This document shows positions 1 to 7,626 of a stretch of DNA of 36,840 nucleotides, in pieces (position 1 is the stretch's first letter; each line of letters begins with the position of its first letter). The notes under the pieces are model-generated. The model was not told where the DNA came from. It worked only from the letters and a program-made list of their open reading frames with translations, and ran no database searches. Source of the DNA: Actinomycetota bacterium (GTDB lineage Bacteria > Actinomycetota > Thermoleophilia > Gaiellales > Gaiellaceae); NCBI GenBank assembly GCA_005884575.1, contig VAWW01000023.1, positions 113,214-150,053 on the forward strand. The letters are read 5' to 3'. The position numbers and the translations under genes are program-made.

Positions 1-293
1 TCCCGCAACTCCGTCCAGATCTGCGTCGACAGCCGGCCGGAGGAGACGCCGCGCGCCGCGAGCAGAGGCACGATCTCGACGTCGCGCTCCCGACGGAGCC
101 TCTGGAGCGCACCACCGATCTCCGCAGTGCTGTCGATGAGCCCGAAGATCTCGTTGCCCTCGGCGAGGAACCCCGCGTCGACGAAGTCGGTGCGCTCGGC
201 GGTGAAGGGCACGAAGTCGTTGGACTCGAGCGAGATGCCTCCGACGCCGATCCGCAGGCGCCGCCTAGCCGCAAGAGGTTCTTGACTTGGCAC
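1..293 (-). CDS. M81 family metallopeptidase (MlrC-like), N-terminal part
   Basis: This leftward gene is cut by the window edge, so only the first 97 residues are visible. I place the start at a GTG (291-293), which gives MPSQEPLAARRRLRIGVGG. The string RIGVGGISLESNDF at residues 14-27 matches the opening strand and loop of the M81/MlrC family (usual form R-I-x-x-G-G-x-x-H-E-T-N-x-F). The later VPLLAARGVSSG at residues 76-87 matches the family's second conserved block. In this family the metal ligands lie further on, so catalytic competence cannot be judged. MlrC cleaves linearised microcystin, but most relatives have no known substrate and often sit beside ABC importers, as here. The gene diverges from the permease at 321 with 27 bases between them. 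Confidence 0.8.
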   Translation of the reverse strand, partial: MPSQEPLAARRRLRIGVGGISLESNDFVPFTAERTDFVDAGFLAEGNEIFGLIDSTAEIGGALQRLRRERDVEIVPLLAARGVSSGRLSTQIWTELR

Positions 294-314
294 CTGTAAC
301 CTGCATCTTATAGG
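287..314 (+). promoter_or_regulatory. candidate promoter for the first ABC transporter operon
   Basis: TTGGCA (287-292) and TATAGG (309-314) are separated by 16 bases and resemble a vegetative sigma -35/-10 pair. The expected transcript start is at or within a base or two of the GTG at 321, so the permease mRNA would be leaderless or nearly so. A weak AGGA at 312-315 is the only Shine-Dalgarno-like match. The element overlaps the first codon of the divergent M81 gene. This is a pattern reading only. Confidence 0.35.
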
Positions 315-320
315 ACCTGC

Positions 321-1358
321 GTGACGACGCCTGATCTGCGAACGGAGCTCGTCCTCGAGGAACGCCCGACCGGACGGGCGACGCGGTTGTCGGCCGCGAC
401 GCGTCGGCTCCAGTACTTCCGCGAAGGCGGCCTCGTCGTGGCGATCCTCCTCACGGGGACGATCTTCGCACTCATCAACTCGACGTTCGTCGACGTTCAG
501 AACCTGACGAACATCGCCTCACAGATCTCCTTCATCGGCGTGCTCGCGGTGTCGATGACGTTCGTGATCATCACGGGCGAGATCGATCTCTCCGTCGGCT
601 CGATGGTCGCGGTCGCCGCCGTCGTATTCGGAACGCTCCTGACCGACGGCGTCCCACTGTGGGCGGCGATCGTCCTCACGCTGCTCGCCGGCTGCGGGAT
701 GGGGGCCGTCAACGGCGCGCTCAGCATCGTGCTCCGCGTCCCGACGATCATCATCACACTCGGAATGCTGAGCGCGTATCGCGGCCTGGCCGACGAGGTC
801 GCGAACGGCTACCCGCTCGGCAACTACTCGAAGACCGGGTGGTTCTGGGCGATCGGAGACCAGCGGCTGTTCGGGCACATTCCGTACGACGCGCTCGTGC
901 TGCTCGTCTTCGCGCTCGGCAGCGGCTATGTCCTCCGGCGGACGAGGACCGGACTGCACGTGTACGCGATGGGCAGCGATCGTCGCGCCGCCGAGCGGGC
1001 CGGGCTCCACGTCAACCGCATCCGGCTGGGCGTTCTCGTGTTCAACGGCTTGGCCGCGGGGATCGCGGCGCTGCTCGCGGTCACTCAGGCGCAGACGGCC
1101 GACCCGAACCTCGGCACCGGGTACGAGCTCGAGGCGATCGCCGCGGTGATCATCGGCGGAGCGAAGCTGGCCGGGGGCTCGGGCACCGTCCTCGCGTCCG
1201 TCTTCGGCCTGCTGCTGATCGGGATGATCCAGAACGGGCTGGTGATCGTCGGCGTCTCGATCTACCTGCTCGTCGTCGTCAGCGGTCTCGTCGTGATCGC
1301 CGCCGTCGCGATCGACCGGTTCTTCGTGCGACGCCGGGAGGCGACTATGAGCGGCTAG
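321..1358 (+). CDS. sugar ABC transporter permease (RbsC/FrcC family)
   Basis: This is an integral membrane permease of the BPD_transp_2 family (345 aa, normal for RbsC/FrcC). It carries about 8-10 hydrophobic segments beginning near residue 35. The family signature I-T-G-E-I-D-L-S-V-G-S is at residues 84-94, and the late conserved loop ELEAIAAVIIGGAKLAGGSGT lies near residue 275-295. The cytoplasmic N-terminus (about 33 residues) is rich in Arg and Glu. The GTG start at 321 is the first base after a short divergent gap. It leads an operon with a binding protein (1409) and an ATPase (2435), so a complete importer of monosaccharide or sugar-derivative type is present. The substrate is not readable; nearby dehydrogenases and an RraA-type lyase suggest a sugar acid or similar polyhydroxylated compound (inference). 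Confidence 0.9.
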   Translation: MTTPDLRTELVLEERPTGRATRLSAATRRLQYFREGGLVVAILLTGTIFALINSTFVDVQNLTNIASQISFIGVLAVSMTFVIITGEIDLSVGSMVAVAAVVFGTLLTDGVPLWAAIVLTLLAGCGMGAVNGALSIVLRVPTIIITLGMLSAYRGLADEVANGYPLGNYSKTGWFWAIGDQRLFGHIPYDALVLLVFALGSGYVLRRTRTGLHVYAMGSDRRAAERAGLHVNRIRLGVLVFNGLAAGIAALLAVTQAQTADPNLGTGYELEAIAAVIIGGAKLAGGSGTVLASVFGLLLIGMIQNGLVIVGVSIYLLVVVSGLVVIAAVAIDRFFVRRREATMSG

Positions 1359-1408
1359 ACGATCGGCCAGCTATCGAATCCCCCGCACCACTTTCGGAAG
1401 GAGAGGAG

Positions 1409-2419
1409 ATGCACAGCTTGTTTTCGTCTCGATCGCATAGCCGCCCCGGAGCGCTGCTCGGGCTGCTCGCGGCCGTCGGGCTCGTGCTCGCCGCCGCCGC
1501 GCAGTCGGGCGTCCGTTCGCCCGCCGGCGTTTCGGGCAAGGCGGCGGATCCCACGATCGCGCTCGTGCTCGACGACCTGACGAATCCGGTCGAGCTGCCG
1601 CTGCGCAGGGGCGCCGAGGACGCCGCGAAGAAGTACGGCTTCACGCTGAAGGTGGTCGGCCCCTCGCCCGCCACGGCGCAGAACCAGATCTCGCTGATGC
1701 AGGACTTGCAGGCGCAGAAGGTGGACGGCATCGTGATCCTGCCGATCGACTCGACGGCGCTCGTGCCCGCGATCAACAGTGCCGTCGGAGCAGGGGTCGC
1801 GGTCGCCACGACGGAGATCGACGCGCCGGACTCCAACCGCGCCTTCTACTACTTCGGCGGCTCGCCGCCGCTGCTCCAGGGGAAGATGCAGGCCGACCGA
1901 GTCGCCGCCTACTTCAAGTCGAAGAAGGCGAAGGGCACGATCAACTTCATGGTCACGTCCTGTCTGCCGACGGTCACGGGCCAGCAGGACCGCCGGTCCG
2001 GCTTCGAGAAGGAAGTCGCACAGCTCAACAAGCGCAACAAGTTCAAGCTGAAGGAGATCGGATTCGCCAACACGACGACGGATCCGGCGAAGAACCTCGT
2101 CAACATCCAGAACCTCTACACGGCGAAGGGCTCGAAGCTTCAGGTCGCATACGCCATGTGCGGGCCCGACACGCAGAACTGGGGCACGGTGCTGCGGCGC
2201 GCCAGCAACAAGAAGATTCTCGTGGCCGGTTACGACTGGCTCCCCGGGACGCGCAGCCTCTACAACGAGGGTCTGTACACGCTCACGACGATGTACCAGC
2301 ACCTCGCCAACGGCAAGGCTCTGCCCTCGGGCGTGACCCACGGCACGAGCATCTATGCGACGAAGGCGAATCTTGAGCAGATTCGCAAGAGCCCCGACGT
2401 CACCGCGGCCGGCGGCTAG
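1409..2419 (+). CDS. sugar ABC transporter substrate-binding protein (RbsB-like, peripla_BP_4)
   Basis: This is an exported binding protein of 336 aa. The ATG at 1409 is preceded by GGAAGGAGAGG at about 8 bases, a very good ribosome site. Residues 1-35 form a Sec signal: a charged start (SRSHSRPG), a hydrophobic core (LLGLLAAVGLVLAAAA) and then Gln-Ser-Gly. No lipobox Cys is seen. Mature sequence begins with the type I fold strand TIALVLDDLTNPVELPLRRG. It continues with VDGIVILPIDSTALVPAI, the usual ribose-binding-like sugar-pocket strand, and GYDWLPGTRSLYNEG near the end. It lies 50 bases after the permease and 15 before the ATPase. The ligand is unknown. Confidence 0.9.
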   Translation: MHSLFSSRSHSRPGALLGLLAAVGLVLAAAAQSGVRSPAGVSGKAADPTIALVLDDLTNPVELPLRRGAEDAAKKYGFTLKVVGPSPATAQNQISLMQDLQAQKVDGIVILPIDSTALVPAINSAVGAGVAVATTEIDAPDSNRAFYYFGGSPPLLQGKMQADRVAAYFKSKKAKGTINFMVTSCLPTVTGQQDRRSGFEKEVAQLNKRNKFKLKEIGFANTTTDPAKNLVNIQNLYTAKGSKLQVAYAMCGPDTQNWGTVLRRASNKKILVAGYDWLPGTRSLYNEGLYTLTTMYQHLANGKALPSGVTHGTSIYATKANLEQIRKSPDVTAAGG

Positions 2420-2434
2420 GCAGGGAGGACGAAC

Positions 2435-3253
2435 GTGTCGAGCAACGCCGTCGAGGTCTCGCAGCCGGTGATCGAGGCGCGCGGGATCACGAAGCGCTAC
2501 GGGGCCCTGACGGCGTTGCACGGCGTCGACCTCTCCGTCCGTCCCGGCGAGGTCGTCGGGCTCGTGGGCGACAACGGAGCCGGCAAGTCGACGCTGATCA
2601 AGATCCTCTCGGGAGCACTCGAGCCGACGGACGGCGCGGTGCTGATCGACGGGCGGCAGGCTGACCTGCGGTCGCCGCTCCACGCTCGGCAGCAGGGGAT
2701 CGAGACCGTCTACCAGGACCTGGCGCTCGCGCCGGATCTCACCGTCGCAGAGAACCTCTTCATCGGCCGCGAGCTCAAGCGGGCCGATCTGCGCCGGTTC
2801 GTCGGCACCCTCGACCGCAAGCGCATGAATCGGCACGCGCAGGAGCAGCTGGAGCGGCTGCGGATCCGGATCGACGCGGTCACCGACCGGGCCGACACGC
2901 TTTCGGGCGGCCAGCGGCAGGCAATTGCGGTCGCGCGCGCCGTCGCCTGGGGTCGCCGGATCATCCTCATGGACGAGCCGACTGCCGCGCTCGGCGTCGA
3001 AGAGCAGCAGAAGGTTGCCGAGCTGATCGACGAGGTGCGTCGCGCCGGCACACCGGTTCTGCTCGTGAGTCACAACATCCCACAGGTCCACGAGATCTGC
3101 GATCGGATCGTGGTGCTGTTCCACGGCCGCGTCGTCGCCGACCTGAATAGGAACGACGTCGACATCGAGGACGTCGTGATGTGGATCACCGGCGCGGCGC
3201 TCAGGATCAACCGGGATGGAGGCAACGGCCGTGGCAGCAGCGACCGCCCTTAG
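2435..3253 (+). CDS. sugar ABC transporter ATP-binding protein, single domain (FrcA-like)
   Basis: The protein has 272 aa and one complete nucleotide-binding domain. Walker A GDNGAGKST is at 45-53, Q-loop YQD at 93-95, signature LSGGQRQ at 156-162, Walker B ILMDEP at 177-182 and switch His at 213. RbsA-type ATPases have two domains (about 500 aa), whereas FrcA-type ones have one, so this importer probably works with a homodimer of ATPases. The GTG start follows GGGAGGA at a good distance. The 3' end overlaps the next reading frame, which implies co-translation. It energises the permease at 321 at the cytoplasmic face of the membrane. Confidence 0.92.
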   Translation: MSSNAVEVSQPVIEARGITKRYGALTALHGVDLSVRPGEVVGLVGDNGAGKSTLIKILSGALEPTDGAVLIDGRQADLRSPLHARQQGIETVYQDLALAPDLTVAENLFIGRELKRADLRRFVGTLDRKRMNRHAQEQLERLRIRIDAVTDRADTLSGGQRQAIAVARAVAWGRRIILMDEPTAALGVEEQQKVAELIDEVRRAGTPVLLVSHNIPQVHEICDRIVVLFHGRVVADLNRNDVDIEDVVMWITGAALRINRDGGNGRGSSDRP

Positions 3254-4109
3254 TCCGAGCGAACGCTGGCTCGTCGTCGGGCACGGCTCGGTCGGCTCCT
3301 TCCTGACCGCGCGACTGGCCGCGAATGGCGCTTCCGTGTTCGTGTACGACCCCGACCCGCGCGTGCCCGTCGCACACGGCCGGCGTGTCGACGGCCCCGA
3401 GCTGCCCGGAGGACCGGTTGGGCTGGCAATCAGCTGCGTGCCGCCGAGCGTGGCGGGCGCAGTGCCCGAAGTGCTCAACGCGGCGGTACGGGCGGACGGT
3501 GTCGTCTTCGACTGGAACACCGTCTCGCCGTCGCTCAAGCAGCGGATCCGGGACAGGCTCGTCCCGGGAATGGTCGACGTCGCCCTGCTCGACTCCCTCG
3601 ACGGCGCCTCGGAGGAGCCGATGCTCGCGGTGAGCGGGGAGGCGGCAACCGCCGCCTCGGCCATCCTCGTCGAGCACGGCTTCAGCGTGGAGGTCGCGGG
3701 CGAGCACGTCGGTGAGGCCGCCGCGCTCAAGTACCTGCGGTCAATCTTCATGAAGTCGCTCGAGGCGCTCGTGCTGGAGTACGCGTCGCTTGCCTCGACC
3801 GTCCCGGCCGAGTCGATCGTCCGCACCTCGCTCGAGCACAACCTGGGCGAGCGGTTCACGTCGTTCATGGACCTGTTGCTCGCAACGAACCGGATCCATG
3901 CGGAACGGCGCGGCCTCGAGCTCGAGGACGCCGTCGCCACCTTTTCGGCGAACGGGTCGCATCCGGAGGTCGCGGCGGCAGCCGTTCATGTCCTTCGGCA
4001 GGCCGCACAGGCGTGGGCGGAGCCGGCGGCCCCGCAGGCCGGGGCGTCGCTCGAGGCGCTTGCGGACCATCTCCATCGGACGCTATGGCGCGAAGCGGCA
4101 TCGACCTGA
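3231..4109 (+). CDS. NAD(P)-binding dehydrogenase, 3-hydroxyisobutyrate dehydrogenase-like with DUF1932 C-terminus
   Basis: The N-terminal Rossmann domain has the dinucleotide motif GHGSVG at residues 17-22, followed by an acidic strand end (VYDPDP). The middle contains CVPPSVAGAVPEVL and VVFDWNTVSP, the strand and loop pattern of beta-hydroxyacid dehydrogenases. The all-helical C-terminal half includes EAAALKYLRSIFMKSLEALVLE, whose Lys is where the family places its catalytic lysine. This type of helical end is labelled DUF1932. I chose GTG 3231 because GGAGG (3218-3222) sits 8 bases before it. An ATG at 3216 would add five residues. It overlaps the ATPase gene by 23 bases and the next gene by 25. 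It probably oxidises or reduces a small hydroxyacid; the substrate is unknown. Confidence 0.82.
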   Translation: MAAATALSPSERWLVVGHGSVGSFLTARLAANGASVFVYDPDPRVPVAHGRRVDGPELPGGPVGLAISCVPPSVAGAVPEVLNAAVRADGVVFDWNTVSPSLKQRIRDRLVPGMVDVALLDSLDGASEEPMLAVSGEAATAASAILVEHGFSVEVAGEHVGEAAALKYLRSIFMKSLEALVLEYASLASTVPAESIVRTSLEHNLGERFTSFMDLLLATNRIHAERRGLELEDAVATFSANGSHPEVAAAAVHVLRQAAQAWAEPAAPQAGASLEALADHLHRTLWREAAST

Positions 4110-4531
4110 GCCTCCTGCTCGAGGCGCCGGTGGTCGTGCCGCCGACGGCGCTCGATCCGGGTTCCAAGGCTGTTCGCCTTTGTCCGATCCGCGACGGGTA
4201 CCCGCTCGTCGATTGGGTGCTCAGCCCGCTGCCGGAACGGTGCGAGCGCGACGGGATCACACTCGTGCTCGACTTCGCTCCGGGAACGATCCCGTGGCGC
4301 GACGTCGTGCCGTTCGCCCGCGGCTTTCCGACGGTCCCGATGGTCGTCCTGGGTGTCGACCTCGAGAGCGACCACGTCGCTCCCGCTGCGCTCGACGCAA
4401 CCGCGAATCTGATCCTGCACGTCGCCGACGGCGCCGACGTCGCGACCTTCGGCCCGCACCGCTTCGTCAGCCCCGACGGTCAGACAACCGCAGCGCTCCT
4501 AACCGGCGAGTGGGGGAGCATGCACCTGTGA
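4085..4531 (+). CDS. short amidohydrolase_2-like protein (148 aa)
   Basis: The protein resembles part of the TIM-barrel amidohydrolase_2 family. The stretch KAVRLCPIRDGYPLVDWVLSP (near residues 28-48) and the following GITLVLDF match the segment where these enzymes have a strand, a Pro-rich loop and then a long helix leading to a metal-binding strand. The usual N-terminal H-x-H metal site and most of the barrel are absent; the family normally has about 280-320 aa. It starts at ATG 4085 inside the previous gene. Its stop overlaps the next GTG (GTGA), so it looks like a maintained member of the operon and not debris. It could be a non-catalytic subunit, a half-barrel or a shortened relic. The family call is tentative. 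Confidence 0.55.
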   Translation: MARSGIDLSLLLEAPVVVPPTALDPGSKAVRLCPIRDGYPLVDWVLSPLPERCERDGITLVLDFAPGTIPWRDVVPFARGFPTVPMVVLGVDLESDHVAPAALDATANLILHVADGADVATFGPHRFVSPDGQTTAALLTGEWGSMHL

Positions 4532-5445
4532 AGGTCGTCGTCCTCGACAGCCTGTTCGATTCGCTCGACGTCGAGGAGCGCGCTGCGGCCGAGCACGGTG
4601 CGACGCTCGAGCGGTGGGACGGAACGCGGGAGAGCCTCGCGGACGCGGATGTCGTCGCCCACATTCGCACGCGAATCGGCGCGGATCTGATCGCGGCGAT
4701 GCCGCGCTGCAGCGTGATCGCGCGGTTCGGAACCGGCCTGGACACCGTCGACCTCGACGCGGCCGAGGCAGCGGGCATCTCGGTGGTGGGCGTCCGGGAC
4801 TATTGCGTGCCGGAGCTGACGACGCACACGCTGGCGCTTGCGTTCGCGCTCGCGCGGCGGCTTGCCGACATGAGCGGCGAGCTCGACCTGGGCTGGCAGG
4901 AGATTGCCGCGGAACGGCCGATCAGGCGGTACGCGAATGCCGCTGTGATCGGAATCGGCTCCGCGGGCCGCCGGGTCGCCACGGCCCTCGCCGCACTCGG
5001 ATACGAGGTCACAGCCGTCACCCGGCACGCGCAGGCCGAGGTGGAGCGAGCGGGCTGGCGGTTGGCTGCGCTCGACGACGCGCTTCCGTTCGCCGACCTG
5101 ATCTTCCTGCACGCCGCGCTCGACGACTCGACGCGCGGGATGATCGACGCGAAGCGGCTCGAGCTCGTGAAGCCCGGCGCGATCCTGGTCAACACGGCGC
5201 GTCTCGGGCTGATCGACGAGGACGCGGTCGCCGCCGCGCTCGACACCGGACGGCTCGGCGGTCTCGCCCTCGACGCCATGCTCGATCCGACCAGCCCGCT
5301 CCGCCGATTCGCCGGCGACCCGCGCGTGATCGTCACGCCGCACGTCGCCTGGTTCAGCGAGGACTCCGCCGCCGCACTGCGCGCGGCTGCCATCGGAGAT
5401 GCGCTCGATAGGGCGCGCGAGCGCCGGGAGGTACGAACGACGTGA
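4528..5445 (+). CDS. D-2-hydroxyacid dehydrogenase (NAD-dependent, PGDH-like)
   Basis: The protein has 305 aa with the typical split catalytic domain around a nucleotide-binding domain. The dinucleotide motif is GIGSAG at 142-147. Residues RFGTGLDTVDL (66-76) are the substrate-loop hallmark. The catalytic Arg is in NTARLGLIDEDAV (R225), and the catalytic His is in TPHVAW (H272). The position usually held by the catalytic Glu (as in D-V-F-x-x-E-P) reads LDAMLDP, so Asp253 appears to replace it. It would interconvert a D-2-hydroxyacid and its 2-oxoacid. The GTG start overlaps the previous stop, and the next gene overlaps by GTGA, so it lies in the same coupled operon. Confidence 0.87.
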   Translation: MKVVVLDSLFDSLDVEERAAAEHGATLERWDGTRESLADADVVAHIRTRIGADLIAAMPRCSVIARFGTGLDTVDLDAAEAAGISVVGVRDYCVPELTTHTLALAFALARRLADMSGELDLGWQEIAAERPIRRYANAAVIGIGSAGRRVATALAALGYEVTAVTRHAQAEVERAGWRLAALDDALPFADLIFLHAALDDSTRGMIDAKRLELVKPGAILVNTARLGLIDEDAVAAALDTGRLGGLALDAMLDPTSPLRRFAGDPRVIVTPHVAWFSEDSAAALRAAAIGDALDRARERREVRTT

Positions 5446-6149
5446 CGACAAACGCTTCGACGCCGGTCGCCTTCGTGACCGGCGCCGCCTCGGGAATCGG
5501 TAAGGCGAGCGCCGCGGCTCTGGCGGCAGCCGGCTGGACGGTCGCGGGCGCGGATCTGTACGGCGCCGACGGGATCCTCGCGTGCGACGTCACGTCCCGC
5601 GAGGCGGTCGAGGCCGCCGTCGCCCGCTGCGTCGCCGACCACGGGTCGCTCGACGCCGTGGTCAACGCGGCCGGCACCGGCCGGCCCGTCTCGTTCCTCG
5701 ATGCGACGGACGAGACCTGGCAGTCGACGTTCGACGTCAACCTGATGGGAACCGTCCGCGTCTGCCGCGCGGCGCTTCCGCACCTGCGCGAGTCGGAGCA
5801 CCCGGCTCGTGGAATCGTCAACTTCACCTCGCAGGCTGCGAAGACCGGCGGGCTGATCATCGGGGCGCCGTACTCGGCGGCCAAGGCTGCGGTTCTCTGC
5901 CTGACGAAGACGCTCGCGGCCGAGTTCGGAGGGGATGGCATCCGTGTCAACGCCGTTGCGCCCGGAATCATCGACACGGCGTTCCTCGACGGTGTCCCGG
6001 GAATCCGCGAGCGCGGCTCGCAGCTCCCCCTCGGACGCATCGGCGACCCGCGCGAGGTCGCGGACGTCGTCGCGTTCTTGCTCTCGCCGGCCGCCTCGTA
6101 CCTGACCGGCGAGATCATCGACGTCAACGGCGGCCTCTACATGGACTGA
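5442..6149 (+). CDS. SDR family NAD(P)-dependent oxidoreductase
   Basis: This is a classical short-chain dehydrogenase of 235 aa. The cofactor motif is TGAASGIG at 13-20 and NAAG is at 75-78. The catalytic tetrad is Asn100, Ser130 (NFTSQ), Tyr144 and Lys148 (YSAAK). The ADLYG after the second strand, with an acidic residue, favours NAD over NADP. The C-terminal YLTGEIIDVNGGLYMD is typical. The GTG start overlaps the previous stop. In this operon it probably oxidises a sugar-acid or keto-deoxy intermediate; sequence alone does not give the substrate. Confidence 0.93.
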   Translation: MTTNASTPVAFVTGAASGIGKASAAALAAAGWTVAGADLYGADGILACDVTSREAVEAAVARCVADHGSLDAVVNAAGTGRPVSFLDATDETWQSTFDVNLMGTVRVCRAALPHLRESEHPARGIVNFTSQAAKTGGLIIGAPYSAAKAAVLCLTKTLAAEFGGDGIRVNAVAPGIIDTAFLDGVPGIRERGSQLPLGRIGDPREVADVVAFLLSPAASYLTGEIIDVNGGLYMD

Positions 6150-6151
6150 CG

Positions 6152-6922
6152 GTGCCGATGCTCTCCTACGACCTGCACGTCCATCCGGCGCCGTCTGTCG
6201 CACGACGCTGGGGCGACGGCCTGCGCGTGTGGCAGGCCGCGGCGGAGGCCGGTGTCCTCGGCTTCGTCTGGAAGGCGCACGAGGAGCACACCGTCGCGCG
6301 GTGCCGCGAGCTGCCGGCCGAGCCCGTGCGCGCGTTCGGGTCGGCATCGCTCAATCCGTGGGCCGGCTTCGACGATGTGACGGGCGCGATCGAGGCCGGC
6401 GCGCTCTGGCTCTGGGGGCCGACGCAGGACACGGCCGGTGCGATCGGATGGGAGCGGCCGCTGCCGCGCGACTGGAGCCGCATCGTGGGATGGCTACGCG
6501 AGTTCGACGGACCGCTCGTCCTCGCCACCGCTCACCTCGGCGCTGAGGGCCGTGCCGCGTTCGCCGAGCTCGCGGCCGGCCGGGAGAACCTCGTCTGCTC
6601 GGTGACGCACTCGCTGTATGTCCCGCTAGAGGAGGCGCGTGTACTCGCCGCATCCGGATGCGTGTTCGAGGTCGACGCGTACACGTACGTGCACGAGCTG
6701 TCCGGCCGCGCACGGGGCGATCTGCCGGCGCTGCTCGACCTCGACGCGCTCGTCTACTTCACGTCCGACGGCGGCCAGCACTCGACCGGCGACCCGTTCG
6801 TTTTCGGCGCCCGCGTGCTCGACGGGCTCGCGCGTGAGATCGGCGAGGGGCGCGCCACCGAGCTCGGGGTCGCGAATCCTGCGGCGATCGTCAGCCGTCT
6901 CGGCATCGCGGCGGCCGCATGA
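6152..6922 (+). CDS. DUF6282 family protein (amidohydrolase-like)
   Basis: The opening MLSYDLHVHPAP fits the DUF6282 family, a compact amidohydrolase-like group of unknown activity. Potential metal ligands are His9 and His11 (DLHVH), Lys41 and His43 (WKAH), His128 (TAHLG), His153 (THS) and Asp206 (TSDGGQH). These fall in the order expected for a barrel hydrolase: H-x-H, Lys or carboxylated Lys, His, His, Asp. The GTG at 6152 is two bases after the SDR stop; ATG 6158 is an alternative giving two fewer residues. The 3' end overlaps the next SDR start (ATGA). It could open a lactone ring or hydrolyse an amide or ester in this pathway (inference). Confidence 0.75.
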   Translation: MPMLSYDLHVHPAPSVARRWGDGLRVWQAAAEAGVLGFVWKAHEEHTVARCRELPAEPVRAFGSASLNPWAGFDDVTGAIEAGALWLWGPTQDTAGAIGWERPLPRDWSRIVGWLREFDGPLVLATAHLGAEGRAAFAELAAGRENLVCSVTHSLYVPLEEARVLAASGCVFEVDAYTYVHELSGRARGDLPALLDLDALVYFTSDGGQHSTGDPFVFGARVLDGLAREIGEGRATELGVANPAAIVSRLGIAAAA

Positions 6923-7626
6923 GCACCGGGATCGTCGTGGGCGCGACGGGCGGAATCGGCGCGGCGTGCGCACGTGCGCTCGCGGACAGCGCCGAGCGGA
7001 TCGTCCTCACCGGGCGCCGGCAGGACGCGCTCGAGCAGCTGGCGGACGAGCTCCGGGGCGAGGCCGTCGCAGCCGATATCGCCACGAGCGAAGGCCGCGA
7101 AGCTGTCGCCGCCGCGACGGGCACCGGCATCAGCTGGCTCGTTCTCGCCTCCGGGATCCCGCTGCGGCGGCCGCTCGCCGAGCTCGACGAAGAGGAGATC
7201 GAGACGGCGTTCCGCACGAACCTCGTCGGCCCTACCCTGCTGCTGCGCCGGCTTCTCGCCCACCCGTGGGAAGAGCCGCGCGCGCTCACGGTGATCGGCT
7301 CGATCTCCGCAAGCCGCAGCCTTCCGCGCCGCGCCGTCTATGGCGCCACGAAGGCCGGGATCGAGCACCTCGCCCGCTCGCTCGCCGCCGAGCTCGCACC
7401 GTCCGGGATCCGCGTCAACATCGTCGCTCCCGGAGTGATCGAGACGCCGTTCCTCGGTGATGGCACCGCCGCACTCGACGACTGGGTCCGTGCGCGGGTG
7501 CCGGCCGGGCGGCTGGGCGCGGCGGAGGAGATCGCGCGGGTCGTCCGCTACGTGACCGTCGAGGCGCCGTCGTATCTCACCGGCGCGCGGATCGTCGTCG
7601 ACGGCGGCGCGGAGGCGGTCGCGTGA
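6919..7626 (+). CDS. SDR family oxidoreductase
   Basis: This is a second short-chain dehydrogenase of 235 aa in the same operon. The cofactor motif is GATGGIG at 8-14, and the TGRR after strand two has Arg residues that favour NADP. The active site has Ser128/Ser130 (GSISAS), Tyr141 and Lys145 (YGATK). The usual NNAG motif is replaced by LASGIP at 76-81. The end reads PSYLTGARIVVDGGAEAVA. It starts in the stop of DUF6282 (ATGA) and its stop overlaps the GntR start (GTGA). Having two SDRs with apparently different cofactor preference in one operon is consistent with an oxidation and reduction pair (inference). Confidence 0.9.
   Translation: MSTGIVVGATGGIGAACARALADSAERIVLTGRRQDALEQLADELRGEAVAADIATSEGREAVAAATGTGISWLVLASGIPLRRPLAELDEEEIETAFRTNLVGPTLLLRRLLAHPWEEPRALTVIGSISASRSLPRRAVYGATKAGIEHLARSLAAELAPSGIRVNIVAPGVIETPFLGDGTAALDDWVRARVPAGRLGAAEEIARVVRYVTVEAPSYLTGARIVVDGGAEAVA

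Noticed and set aside
1355..3940. Very long open frame on the minus strand opposite the first ABC genes
   Set aside because: Arg/Ala/Asp/Val-rich translation without domain features, exactly antisense to three well-supported genes. High third-position GC produces such mirror frames.
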